Positions 41,513-54,161 of a stretch of DNA of 64,000 bases are shown in pieces; positions within the stretch are counted from its first letter, which is position 1; every line of letters begins with the position of its first letter. This DNA comes from Pilaira anomala (lineage: Eukaryota; Mucoromycota; Mucoromycetes; Mucorales; Mucoraceae). The stretch spans positions 124,001 through 188,000 of the forward strand of contig JAIXMQ010000022.1 of NCBI GenBank assembly GCA_025716855.1. The letters run 5' to 3'. Made by a program: the position numbers and the translations under genes. The notes beneath the pieces were generated by a model, which saw only the letters and a list, made by a program, of their open reading frames with translations, ran no database searches and was not told where the DNA came from.

Positions 41513-42613
41513 ATGGAAAAATATATACCTTGTAAACGAAAAACGAAGCAAATATCATTATCACTACGCCGAACTCGAATAAAGAAAGAAGAAGAGCCAA
41601 TACTTGACAATGACGAAAATAAGATTAGTTTAAAGCAAGAAGAAAAAGAAGTGTCATGTTCATCAACTGAAATGAACTCTACACAAGATTATTTTAGCGC
41701 TAAACAAGAGTTTAGTAACGTCAAAGAGTGTGATAGCTTGAAACAAGTTTACAACGATTTTAAACAGGAAGATTTTAGAAACGTCAAACCAGAGTATAAT
41801 ACCATAAAAAACGATGATAGTAACGTCAAAGAAGAGTTCAATTATGTCAAGGAAGAATTTAGTAGTTTTACAATCAACACACAACAAGAAGAACCATTAA
41901 AAGAAGAAACGTACGCATGTCCGATATGTCAAGTTGACTTGACGTCTGACGCCCCTGAAATTCGACAAACACATGTAGAAGAATGTATTGGAACTTCAAG
42001 TCAAGTTGAAGAGCAAGTACTCGAAGGCTGTTTTATATGTGGTAAGGAACTTGGGTTCTTAGACTTGCATCAGAGACAAGTACATCTTAACAAGTGTTTG
42101 GATAATAACAGCCAACACGATGCCTTGAAGGAGAACACAAGCTATCATGAATTCTTTATGAATACCACACGTCGTCATCAACCAAAGTCTTTCATCCATA
42201 CCCATCAAAATAATACCCAAGAAGACGATGATTTTTCAACCAAACATATTATTAGTAACCAACGATGGATATCGAAAAAGGATGAAAGAGAAGCCGATAA
42301 AAATGATGAAATGTATCAGACCACACTTGTATTATCTAAATCAATTGCAAAGGTAGATAAAAAACCAAAGATTGAATTGAATGAAGCTAATATTTGGTCA
42401 AATGAAGAATCAAAAACACAAGCCAGTCATAAATTAATTGAAGTATTACAAGACTCATTCATGCAACAATCAGAAGTATCTGTTGGATGTATGCAGCCTT
42501 CTAAAGTAGTGACGTCTGTTGAACCTAAAGGGTATTGGGATTTGGCTTCATTAGAAAGGTTGAATCCTGCTCTATTCACTTGTTTGTTTCTTAATAAACT
42601 TCAAGAGCAATAA
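41513..42613 (+). CDS. SLX4-like protein with two UBZ4-type zinc fingers
   Basis: A single exon of 366 residues. Residues 60-135 repeat Val/Phe-Lys-x-Glu motifs (VKPEY, VKEEF, VKEEF, FKQED, LKEE), each a SUMO consensus site. Two zinc fingers follow: CPICQVDLTSDAPEIRQTHV EEC (about 134-156) and CFICGKELGFLDLHQRQVHL NKC (about 170-192), both CxxC...HxxxC, the Rad18/SLX4 UBZ4 pattern. Downstream, YQTTLVLSKSIAKV resembles the short MLR/LALALS-type motif after the fingers in SLX4. The C-terminus YWDLASLERLNPALFTCLFL may be a helical SLX1-binding-like end (inference). SLX4 is the scaffold of structure-specific nucleases in DNA repair. It could also be another UBZ repair adaptor, so no symbol is given. 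Confidence 0.55.
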   Translation: MEKYIPCKRKTKQISLSLRRTRIKKEEEPILDNDENKISLKQEEKEVSCSSTEMNSTQDYFSAKQEFSNVKECDSLKQVYNDFKQEDFRNVKPEYNTIKNDDSNVKEEFNYVKEEFSSFTINTQQEEPLKEETYACPICQVDLTSDAPEIRQTHVEECIGTSSQVEEQVLEGCFICGKELGFLDLHQRQVHLNKCLDNNSQHDALKENTSYHEFFMNTTRRHQPKSFIHTHQNNTQEDDDFSTKHIISNQRWISKKDEREADKNDEMYQTTLVLSKSIAKVDKKPKIELNEANIWSNEESKTQASHKLIEVLQDSFMQQSEVSVGCMQPSKVVTSVEPKGYWDLASLERLNPALFTCLFLNKLQEQ

Positions 42614-42762
42614 ATTGGGTTTTAAAATATGTTACGCTACTGTTGTCATGTGTTTTAAAGAGATGTTTTTTTTTCTTTTTTTTTTCCTTTTTTCTCTCTT
42701 TGTCAAAATCTTTTTTTTTTTTTTTTATTTTTGAAGTATTATCATTTTTTTATTTTTTAGTC

Positions 42763-43845
42763 ATGAGTTCAAGTAAAAAGACCTATTCAGTAAGTTTAAA
42801 GCTTGTTTAAAAACATTTTATACTACTCTCATTGCTTAACCTTTTTTTTTTTTTAAAAAAAAAACAGTTTGCTGATTCCAATAACTGGAGGAGGAAAACA
42901 CCAGATCAGACAACTACAACAACGATTGATTTCGAATCTATTAAAGACCAAGTTATTACAAATCAGGTGTACTCTACTGAAATACCAGAAACAGTGGCAG
43001 AAACAACAATACAGGAACGAGGTTCTTATTCTAGGCCTGAAGGATCTAATCCAAACTCTGACAGACATAACACAGAAAAGGAACCAATTGTGACATCCAA
43101 TGATAAATCCTATCCAACCGAACGTTTCAGTCGGGAGAACCGATCGAATCATGATAGAATAAATAATCAAAATAGTCGTACGAACGGGTACCACGATAAC
43201 AGAAATGGCCGCGGTATTCAGGGTCGTTCTCGTAACAATAATCAACGGTATAATAATGATAAAAGATATGAACGTAATACACGTTCTAGTCAAGATAATT
43301 GGCGATCGACAAGTAAAAGTAAAGAAAAATTATTAATTTATTTTATAGAATGGACAAAAAACTCATAGTTTTTTTGTTTTAATTGTATATAATAGGTGTA
43401 TCGTCAACACAGAAATATGTTCATCCGGATGACATTAATCATACTAAACGTAAGAACTTTTTTAAACCTTATATGGATCCTGTCGAAATGGAAAGGAAAT
43501 CGTTATTAGGTGATTTATGCAAAGGACAGATTCGGTTAACAAAAAACAGATATGATGCATATGTGGTCTGTGATGAATTGGAGTCCGATATTTATATTGG
43601 AGGGTTAAAAAGTAGAAATCGAGCTTTGGATGGAGATCTTGTTGTGGTAAGATTAATTGATGTTGATGAGGTATGGAGTGCCAGAGAAGCCGACAGAAAA
43701 GAAAGATCAAATGAACCCGAAGCGATCCCACAAGATGAAAACGAAGACTCTAACAATAGCCATAAACCGCTTTATTGCGGAGAAGTTGTTGGCATCTCAC
43801 TTAGATCACCCAATAGTAAATTTGTAGGGTAAAATAATATACATA

Positions 43846-43878
<33 letters not shown>

Positions 43879-46044
43879 GTTGAAATTAACTTTTATATAT
43901 ATATATTTAGAACGATCATTCAGCCAAGAACACCTAGTAATAACAATCAAAATAATGCTCAACCAGGTAGAAACAATCGATCTCCACTACGTATCGCTTG
44001 GTTCAAACCATCCAATCCTCGTATACCATTAATTATACTTCGTGATCAGGATATCCCCAAAGATTTAACAGAAAACCCCGAGTTTTATAAAACCAATCTT
44101 TATGCAGCTACATTATCTTATTGGCCTATTCACGATACTTCACCTACTGGTAAACTTCTTGAATGGATTGGACCTTTAGGCGAGATGGGTACAGAGAATT
44201 CGGCACTCTTGGCGGATAACAACATCATCACCTTGCCATTTACGCCAGTTGCTTTATCAGGTTTACCTGAAATGCCATGGACTATCCCATCATATGAATT
44301 AGAAAAACGAATGGATCTTCGACACGAACTTGTGTTCTCGATTGATCCAGAAAGCGCTAAAGATTTAGATGATGCACTTCATTTCAAGGTATTAGAAGAT
44401 GGGTTTTATGAAGTAGGTGTACATATTGCAGATGTCAGTTATTTTTTGAAACGTGGGTCTTGTTTGGATGAAGAGGCGTTGCGACGAGGTACAAGTACTT
44501 ATTTAGTTGGGAATGTGATACCGATGCTTCCTACTTTGCTTTGTGAGGAATTATGTAGTTTAAATCCGGGTGTTGATAGGTATGTATGCGAGGATATATA
44601 TATATATATATATCAATTTTTGTGATAGGATATATATTAATTTATGTATATATAATTCAGATTGGCTTTCTCGGTGATTTGGAAAATGGATGCATATGGT
44701 AAAATACTTTCAACATGGTTTGGAAAGACAGTAATTCACTCAAAATGTAAACTCTCGTATGAAGACGCTCAACGTGTAATTGATGGAGAAGAATTACGAT
44801 CCGATATCACGTTACATGGTAACCATTCTGTAAGTCATTTATCTGCAAGTATATTCATGTTGAATAAGCTGGCGATGGAGATGCGTAAAAAACGATTTAT
44901 GTACGGCTCCTTAACGCTAGGTTCAATGAAGTTTAAAGTCAATTTAAATGCTGAGGGACAACCGAGTTCTATTGAAAAGATTGTGACAACGGAAGCCAAC
45001 CATCTAGTAGAGGAATTTATGTTGTGTGCGAATATCAGTGTTGCGAAAAAGATTTCGGATGTATTTCCTAAAGAGGCTTTATTACGTCGACACGATCCAC
45101 CGTTGGAAAGAAGATTAACCAAGTTTATTGAGTTGATGGAAGAACTTGGATTTGATTTCAGTGGAGATTCTGCCGGTGCTTTACAGGTGTCGTTTGATAA
45201 GATTGAGGATGAAGATGTCAAAGAAGTTTTGTTGGTGTTGGCGATTCGATGTATGCAACGTGCCAAGTACTTTTGTGCGGGTAAGATGGAGGCAGAAAGG
45301 TATCTGCATTATGCTTTGAATGAACCTGTTTATACCCATTTCACTTCACCTATTCGTCGTTACGCTGATGTAGTTGTACATCGATTGTTAGAAGCTGCTT
45401 TGAACGACACAAGTTTATCTGGTTATGATGAAAAGTCTATACATTCAATCTCAATCAAATGCAATACTAAGAAGGATGGGTCAAGAAATGCTCAAGATGC
45501 TAGTACCAATTTATACTTGGCAAAGTATTTGATTCAATATGAAAAAGACCATGGACCGATCATTACAGTTGGTCGTGTTATTTCGGTTGGAAAAGATGCG
45601 TTCGAAGTACTTGTCCCTAAATATGGGCTCGAGGCCAAGTTTAGATTACGAGACTTCCCTGTACAAAGTTTTGAATCTCATGACGGCATGATGGATATTT
45701 TTTGGAAGGTGAATGTACCCGTATCAATGTACAATCATAAAACAACAACAATATCAGAAGAGTCTGAAGAAGACGAAGAAGAAGCTGAGGAAGTCGAGGA
45801 AGTAAAGGAAGAGGCCAATGAAGAAGAATCTGAGAAAGTTAAGGAAGAGGCCGATAAAGAAAAAGAGTTGGTTGAGAAAGTAACAAACATGTTGGATCAA
45901 GCCGAAATTAAAGAAAATACTTGCTTACAACAGTTAGCAATATTTTCTGAAATTGATGTTCGTATTCAAGTAAATTCAACTCGCTCTCCTCCAATTATCA
46001 ATGTTTATCCTGTGAATCCGTTTTGTGAAGAAACAATTGCTTAA
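42763..46044 (+). CDS. Dis3L2-type 3'-5' exoribonuclease (RNase II/RNB family)
   Basis: Degrades RNA 3' to 5', with uridylated RNAs preferred by known Dis3L2. Five exons: a 27-nt first exon (MSSSKKTYS); a basic Asn/Arg-rich exon (43200s: NRNGRGIQGRSRNNNQRYNN); the cold-shock domains (FFKPYMDPVEMERKSLLGDL, IYIGGLKSRNRALDGDLVVV); then RNB. The catalytic block SIDPESAKDLDDALHFK keeps all Asp residues, and YEVGVHIADVSYFLKRGSCL follows. Later blocks are KFKVNLNAEGQPSSIEKIVT, EFMLCANISVAKKI, and YTHFTSPIRRYADVVVHRLL. The C-terminal S1 region is interrupted by an acidic Glu-rich insert (45754-45880). There is no PIN domain, which excludes Dis3/Rrp44. Intact Asp residues argue against the inactive Ssd1 type. 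Confidence 0.92.
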
Positions 46045-47457
46045 TTTTTTAAATTATGTCTGAAAATAAACGCTAGTTTTAAAAGATATATATATATGAT
46101 ATTTTGTGTATTTCATATAAAGCTTGTTACGTATCAAAAGCATTTTTTTTTTGGTTTCTTTTCGTAGCGATGAATATTCCCAAATGATTTTAACACTACA
46201 ATATGAATTTGAAAGCAGCGGATTCAATTGTTTATTAAACAAAGGCAAACTCATACACCACACTTGATTGTTATTGACATGTTATTTTTTTACATGCCAC
46301 AAAAACAAGGGAGGGGGGGTTTTTAGCATTCTTGTTTCTTTTCCACGAATTGGTTCATGAGATTTAGCATAAGTACCAGACCAGGCTTCAAAAACTAATC
46401 AATATTTTTTTTTTAAATAAAGGGTGCCCAACCTATCAAAAAGAAAGGTTAACTAATCCTGTATAATGATATCTATTTATAAAGAGTAAATCAATATACA
46501 CATGTCTCTCTTTCTTATTGATAACCTACCGTCTATATCATCACATTTTATCATTTTATTCCTGAGCTTTTTCTCAAATTTACTGACAAATACAGTATAT
46601 CTATAAAGTGACTTTTGGTACATATACAATGTGTTGTTGTTGTTGTCTGCAAAATATGTTTAGTCTTGGACGTCTTGAATAGATGACTAAGTTGTTCCAT
46701 TTTGTGGGGGAAGCTATACTGTTATATTCTCCAGTTTTTTTTTTTTTTGTTTTACTCACGCGAAACTAAATAATTTACATGTGAAATTAAGTTACACACA
46801 TGTGGGGGATACTGTGTAACTTTTTTTTTTTAAATGTACCTTATGTCACTTTAAATAATCTTTTTTCTTGCTTTTTTGTAAATTATGAAGAGAGAAAAAA
46901 AAAAGATCAAATTAATCTATCACAATTATCCCAAATAAAATCAATTCTTGTTATTGTTAAATATTGTACATGTATCATAAACTTGAATTTTATTTTAATT
47001 AGCTTTACAAGGAACGTTTTTTTTTTTCAGTTTTAGTCATCTTTATAAGCTTCGACGACAGGTACATTGTCGGAGTAACGTTGTTAAGTCAGCAGTCAAG
47101 GGGTGGTTTCTTTTTTTTTTATTTGACACATATTAGATAAAGTAAAAAAAAAAAAAAAAGAGATTACTATAGAAAGAGAGAGATTTAAAGGCCAAAAGAA
47201 TTTTATAATTGTTGTAAAATAAACTGGACAATTTGGTCTTGAAAATACGTTAAGTATGTATATGTCCTGAATCACATGATGGGTAATATAACTCACTCTG
47301 TTTGATAATAGGTTCCGTAATATTTTTTATGCTCCACATAAAATTTTCATGTGAAAGTGATTGGCCTTATAAATCCCATATTTTCCAAATAAAAAAATAA
47401 AAAAAAACCCCTCTTTTTTTTTTCTTTCTTTCTTTAACTTTCTAAAGTAAAAAAAAA
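46045..47457. other. Intergenic, no gene seen
   Basis: 1.4 kb between two tandem plus-strand genes. It has A/T runs and a G8 run at about 46313-46320. The short minus-strand frames at 46054-46263 and 47096-47296 are AT-rich and featureless. The last 60 bp before 47458 are T-rich then A-rich, fitting a promoter/5' UTR. Confidence 0.5.
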
Positions 47458-50313
47458 ATGACCAACGATATTCGATATGATGGAAGAGTTGTTATTGTCA
47501 CCGGTGCAGGTGGAGGACTCGGTAAAGCCTATGCTTTTTACTTTGCCAAGCGTGGAGCCAGTGTCGTTGTAAACGACTTGGGCGTATCTCATACAGGTGA
47601 TGGAACTAGTGCTAAAGCCGCTGATGTAGTTGTGGACGAGATTTTAAAGGCAGGCGGAAAAGCAGTTGCGAATTATAATTCAGTAGAAGATGGAGCAAAG
47701 ATTGTAGAGACTGCTATGAAAGCCTTTGGACGCGTTGATATCATTATTAATAACGCTGGTATTCTTCGTGATAAGTCCTTTGCTCGCATTACAGATGCTG
47801 ATTGGGATCTCATTCAAGCTGTTCATGTCAAAGGTTCTTATGCTGTCACAAAGGCTGCTTGGCCTATTATGAAGAAGCAAAAGTTTGGTCGTATCATTAT
47901 GACCGCTTCTGCTGCTGGTTTATACGGTAACTTTGGTCAAGCTAATTATAGTGCTGGTAAGGAAAAAAATTTATGGGAATTTTTTTTTTGTTTTTGTTTA
48001 TATATATATGTGTGTGTGTGTGTGTAATACTTATGCAAAACTTTTTTTTTTCTTTTAGCTAAGCTTGCTCTTGCTAGTTTCAGTAACTCTTTAGCAAAGG
48101 AAGGTGCTAAGGATAACATTCATTGTAATACCATTGCTCCTATGGCTGCTTCTAGAATGACCGAAACTGTTATGCCCGCAGAAATTCTTGCATCTCTTAA
48201 ACCTGAATTTGTCACACCTGTTGTAGGCTACCTCTGTCATGAGAACACAGAAGATACCGGTGGAATCTATGAAGTAGGTGGTGGATTTGTTTCTAAATTA
48301 AGATGGGAACGATCCGCAGGTGCCGTCTTCAAGGCCGATGATAGCTTTGATCCTTCTGCCGTTGGTTGTAAATGGGGAGAGATCACTGACTTTGAAACCA
48401 AGCAAAATGAGTACCCTACCTCTGTCATGGATACTGATTTCTTGGCTCTTTTGGAACGTGCTAAACAAGCTGATGCTAACCCTAAGGCCGAACCTTTACG
48501 TTTCGATGGTCAAGTTGCGGTTGTTACAGGTGCAGGTGGTGGATTAGGTAAAGCTTATGCTTTATTATTCGCTAAATTAGGCGCATCTGTTGTTGTCAAT
48601 GATTTAGGTGGTTCTGCAGTAGGTCAAGGATCTGATAGTCGTGCAGCTGACCTTGTTGTTGAAGAAATTCAAAAGGCTGGTGGTAAGGCTGTTGCTAACT
48701 ATGACTCTGTTGAGGAAGGTGATAAGGTAGTCGAGACTGCACTCAAGGCATTTGGTCGTATTGATATCGTAGTCAATAACGCTGGTATTCTTCGTGATAA
48801 ATCCTTTGCTCGTATGACAGATGCTGATTGGGATCTTGTTCATCGTGTTCATTTAAGAGGTACCTATAAGGTCGTTCAAGCCGCCTGGCCTCATTTTGTA
48901 AAGCAAAAGTATGGTCGTATTATCAATACTGCATCTGCTGTAGGTTTATATGGTAACTTTGGTCAAACGAATTATAGTTCTGCCAAGCTTGGTGTTGTTG
49001 GTTTTACTCGTACTTTGGCTCTTGAAGGTCAACGTAAGAATATTCTTGCTAACGTGATTGCACCTAATGCAGGTACTCGTATGACTGCTACTGTTATGCC
49101 ACCAGAGATGGTTGAGGCTTTCAAGCCCGAATATGTTGCTCCTCTTGTTGCTTTCCTTGGTCACAGTAGCAATGAACAAACTGGTAGTATCTTTGAAGTC
49201 GGTAGTGGTTGGGTTGCTCAAGTTCGCTGGCAAAGATCCGGTGGTGTTGGATTCCCTGCTAATCGAGAATTGACACCTGAACAAGTGAAAGAAGCTTGGT
49301 CTCGTATCATTGACTTTGAAGATGGTCGTGCCACTAACCCTAACAGTACACAAGATTCTTTCCAAGGATTCATGGATAACTTTGGTAACATTCAAGAAGA
49401 AGAAGAAACTAAGCAAAAAGAAGAAGGTTCTCTTGATATCGAAGCTGCCAAGAAATTGGAATTTGAAGAACAAACGTTTGAATATGGAGAGCGTGAAGCC
49501 ATCTTGTATGCTTTAGGTGTTGGCTGTAAACGTACTGATACCCAATTTGTTTATGAAAACGATGTCAACTTTAGTGTGTTACCTACTTTTGGTGTTATTC
49601 CTTCATTTGCGGCTATGAATACAGTTCCCTTTGGTGATATTGTGCCCAACTTTAACCCCATGATGTTGTTACATGGTGAACAATTCTTGTCCCTCAAGAA
49701 AGCCATCCCTACTTCTGGTACACTCAAGTCTCGTTCTCATATTGTCGATATCCTTGATAAGGGTAAGGGCGCTTCCGTCACAGTAGCTGTAGTCACTACA
49801 GATGAATCAAACGAAGTTGTGTTTGAAAATGAATTCACTTTCTTCATTCGTGGTAGTGGTGGATTCGGTGGTAAATCCAAGGGAGAAGACCGTGGAGCAG
49901 CTACTGCAACCAACAAGATTCCCGATCGTAAGCCTGATGCAGTTGTTACTGAAAAGACAACGGAAGATCAAGCAGCTCTTTATCGTTTAAGTGGCGATTA
50001 TAACCCTTTGCATATCGATCCTGAAATGTCAGCTATTGGTGGATTCAAGGTACCTATTCTTCATGGTCTTTGTTCTTTTGGTATCTCTGGTAAACATGTC
50101 CTCAAGACCTTTGGTAATAGTAACCCAGAAGTCTTTAAGAACATTAAAGCTCGTTTTGCTAAACATGTATTCCCCGGTGAAACTCTTGAAACTTCCATGT
50201 GGAAGGAAGGTAACAAGGTTATTTTCCAAACCCGTGTTGTTGAACGTGATGTCATTGCTATCTCTAATGCTGCAGTCGAACTTGATGCTACTGCTCGTGA
50301 AAGCAAGTTGTAA
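47458..50313 (+). CDS. FOX2: Peroxisomal multifunctional beta-oxidation enzyme (hydratase/dehydrogenase)
   Basis: Catalyses the second and third steps of peroxisomal beta-oxidation. Two exons (47458-47956, 48059-50313) give 917 residues. The first SDR domain: [34 protein letters not shown], and [13 protein letters not shown] (catalytic Tyr and Lys). The second repeats this: [20 protein letters not shown] ... [15 protein letters not shown]. The C-terminal MaoC/hydratase-2 domain: [40 protein letters not shown]. The end RESKL is a canonical PTS1 signal. The two SDR domains are alike even at the DNA level, a known internal duplication of Fox2. Short frames in other phases are shadows. Confidence 0.98.
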
Positions 50314-53300
50314 ATTTTTTCTCTTTAATAATCCAAAAATGTGAATAATAAATCTTTTAAATCAACTTGTTCATTTAAAAAAAAACATGTTCAATACTCG
50401 TATGTAATATTAAAAAAAAAAATTATAATATAGATGTCTATATAATTTGTTAGTTTATAATAGCTCTGAAGTGCTCACATAGATGAAGAAGTGAAGCTCG
50501 TAATTAAACTATCCAGTTGGAAGCAAACTCTTAGTTATTTTTTTTTTTTTAGCCTTTCATATTGTCTCAAGGTAGCCAATTAAAAACCTCTTTTTATATA
50601 GAAAATAGAAAGTATTAACTGTTCTCTAGTTCGCTTTTCAGTTATGAATGTAACAGCCAAAGAAATTTTTTACTATTCTAATTTGTACCATATAGTTTTA
50701 TTAAAATATGGTGCACGTATCTATCCTGCTAGTTTAAAAGGCAGTTATAAGTTGTTAATATTGTCGTCTTCCGGTGTTCATTTTTTATTTTGAAGATGAC
50801 AAGTAAAGTCAGTCGATAAAACGAAAAACGAAAATGCGATACATAAGTATTTTTTTTTTATCTGGGTTAGTCCCGTACTCCCCTAAACCAGAAAACTTTA
50901 CTTGGATTATTGAAAGACATAAAGGATATGTGATTCAAATAGAATAATATCATTGTTTTAGGTCTTCTATTAAAATTAAATATGTGACATGACTAAATTG
51001 ATACCATTATGTTTATTTTAATTGGAGCATATATACATATATAAAAGCATAAAAATAAAAAGACGATCATCCGATCGAACTTCACACTTTCACAACCATT
51101 TAGGATATTTACATTCTGTCTTTTTTTTTAAAAAAAAAAAAAAAGGTCCATACACTGTATTTTTTTCAAGTAAGCTTAGCGTCTTGAACAAGAAAAAACC
51201 TTTTTCAGGATGTTGAGACTTTTGTAAGCACATAAATAAATAAAAATACCAATTATATTATTTGGTAGACAAAAAAAAAAATATGTGTGATCTCGGCAGT
51301 AAATCATTCAGCGAAGATCGAGTTTTTGTGTTCCTGTGACAAAGTGGCAATTTGGTGTTACATTACACAATACCCCACCATCCCGCGAAACAAAAACTTT
51401 CCATTTCTGATTTGTTATAGAATAGCAAGAAAAAGAGAAGAGCGGTTCGCTACGAAAAGAAAAACGATGTTTTGGAATCCAAAGAAAAATATATCACATT
51501 CAATATAATACATAGAATTAATGGAAAATATTTTTTTAAAAAAAAAAAACTCGCGAGCATTAGTTTTAACTAACTATTTTCTAACAAACATTTTTAAAAA
51601 GTGAAAGTGAAAAATGTCAGGTGTAAAAAAAAAAGAAAAACCAAGACCTTTGGGAATATTCTAATATTTACAAAGACCCTGGAAACGCAATAATACTTGC
51701 TATAAAAAATATACAGATATACCATTTTTAAAAAGTCGATCTTCTTGATTTAGATACAGTGAGAAGACGTTATTATATATTAGACATTATAATTTCTTGT
51801 AAAAAGAAAAAGAGCTCAAAAATAACTGGGATATTTATACTCTTCTCTTTTGTTCCCTCTCTTACTTTTAATTTAGTTTGTGTCTCTAGAGGTTTAATGT
51901 CACGTCAGACTACGCCATGCCTTATTTAAAGTGTAGATGTACAAACATCTGAGATATTTAGTAGCATAATTAGCCAGTACTAGTAACTGGAGTTTTTGTA
52001 AATAGCGGTACAAGAAGAAACTTTTGGAATCTGTATTGGTAATACTAGTTTTATATAGACTTCCTTTTTTTTTCGGATATTCAAGTGTATTAAACTCGAA
52101 TATTTTTAAATGGCATCGGAAGCATATTGCTGTAAACTTTGATTCGATTTTTTTTTTTAGAGTAGTAGTGATATACATTCTGTGCCCATACAACTATCTA
52201 CATGGAATTTATTGACATGCTACAAAGTAATCAAACCACTTTGTCTTGTATAACACCCCTTTTTTTTTTCTGTCGAACTCTAACCCTTCTTATAAATTAG
52301 AACACACGCTTGTGTACGAAATAAGATACTATGTACTAGTACCAACTCACATGTTTTTAAGTGATCATCATTCTGATAAAAAGGATTTCGCAGTATTAGT
52401 TAAAAGAAAAAAAAAGTCAGAAGGTTGCTTAAAAGATGCCATTTATAGAGTCAATTGGGGATTGGGGAGGTTTGATATTTTATCTTTCTACAAATGTTTG
52501 TACTATGGTATAAAAGAAAACAATTTTTTTTTTCGTTTAACTCATATAGTTAAGCCGAACTACGGAACCTCTTTATTATCGGAAATAGTTTTTTAATACA
52601 TTAAAAGCAACAGAAATAAATGAATCAATTGATATGACCTAAAGTCGTTCATAAAATCAATTGAACTTTTGTAAATGTATAATTTAACTTTAAGGTATAC
52701 TTTTTTTTTTTCGTAGGGTGTCCTGTATATAAGTTTTTCCTGTGTTCTATTTTTTTTTTAGAGAAAATAGTTTTCAAGCAAGGACATGTGCTTGAAAAAT
52801 AGAAGCTCTAGCTAAAATAAATTATTGAAAAAAAAAAAAAGGGCAGCATGTCATGTGCAGCCCGAAATATCTTATCCATTATCAATTTCGAGAGCTCTTT
52901 TATGATAAGGGTCTTTTTGTACACTTTGAGTACAATAAGTATAATGAAATACTGTATAGAATAATGATAAGCAAAATATTGATATCGATTAACTGTTTGA
53001 TATCAAAGCGTGTTTTAATTGACTTTTTAAGTAAAAGGTAAGTTATTTGTGTATAATTGTCTTTTTGGTGTATATAAAAAAAAAAGTACATCTATATTAG
53101 CATAAAAAAATGTTATGCATTCAAATAATCTTTCATAAGTTATGAATTAGAGCTACTACAATAGAGCTCTAGTATCAGGAACCAAAACAAAATGTATTAA
53201 CAAGAGCAAGAATTTTGAATTATTCCACACGCGCAGTTTTTTTTTTTTTTAAAAAAATACAAAAACGGGTTTGCAATGTTTGACACGAAAAGTTTATGTA

Positions 53301-54161
53301 ATAAAGATTTACTTTTTATCATGACTTTTTTGACATAAATAATCGTATGCGCTCCCATATGTAAATTACAATGACTTTATTTCCGCGGTAGATTCAACAG
53401 TTTTTTTCTCAGGGTTTTTTCATCGTGTGGTGCAACTTTAAAATAGATTTTTTATAAAAAAAAAAAAAAAAGATAGCGAACGAATCAGATACATATACTT
53501 TAAATTACAAGTGTGTGGCATATTTTAATGTAAACACATAGTCTTTTTTTTTTTTTACGATTTTTTTAAAATCGCATGATTTTGATCGAGGGAGACACAC
53601 TATTATTCTTATTTTGAAACTTCTAAAATGAATAAATAGAACCAAGTATTTGACTGGTACAAAGGAATCCACTTTCTATTTTACAGGGAATAGATAGGGT
53701 CGTGAGAATAAAAAATAAGAGATGTTTTGGAAATTGTACAAAATACTGAAAGTGCGTTAGAGGTTTTTTTACGGTCATAATTTCTTGTTTTGACCATGAT
53801 TTCCTAAATTATGCATACTGGGATAAATCAACCCAGACGGTGGTACGGGTGTAACTTAACGGGAAGAGGTAACTTTATCAATAACTTACTGGTTGGTTTA
53901 ATTTGTCATTTGATATCCAGTGTCTTATCGTTTTGTGTAATATTAAAAAAGAAGTTTATTTGATTCAATCATTTATTTCTGAATTAAACATTTAGACAGT
54001 AATTATATAAAAATAAACACACACAAAAAAAAAAAAAAAAAAAAAAAAATTAGTATAAAAAACTTAAAACTCGATACACTTTTTTTTTTTCTTGATTTCT
54101 TTTTATCCTCAGTTTTTTCTTTGATCTTTTTTCATTTTATCTATAGAGTATATTATCTCAA
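50314..54161. other. 3.8 kb AT-rich gap, no gene recognised
   Basis: The longest gene-free stretch. It contains T(n)A(n) palindromes at 51121-51144, 51531-51549 and 53237-53257, an A run at 54025-54049, and several short open frames (51287-51508, 52246-52596, 52853-53041) rich in Phe, Tyr, Lys and Ile with no recognisable domains. I find no tRNA, no obvious transposon end and no long repeat. Confidence 0.5.

Noticed and set aside
42853..43293. 146-residue minus-strand frame
   Set aside because: Antisense to the Asn/Arg-rich exon of the Dis3L2-type gene; Ile/Val/Phe runs are the mirror of Asn/Asp/Lys codons.
49991..50344. 117-residue plus-strand frame
   Set aside because: Out-of-phase reading of the Fox2 hydratase domain.
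50870..50910. Small stem CTGGGTTAG...CTAAACCAG
   Set aside because: One mismatch in nine pairs and no flanking gene or terminator context; expected by chance.
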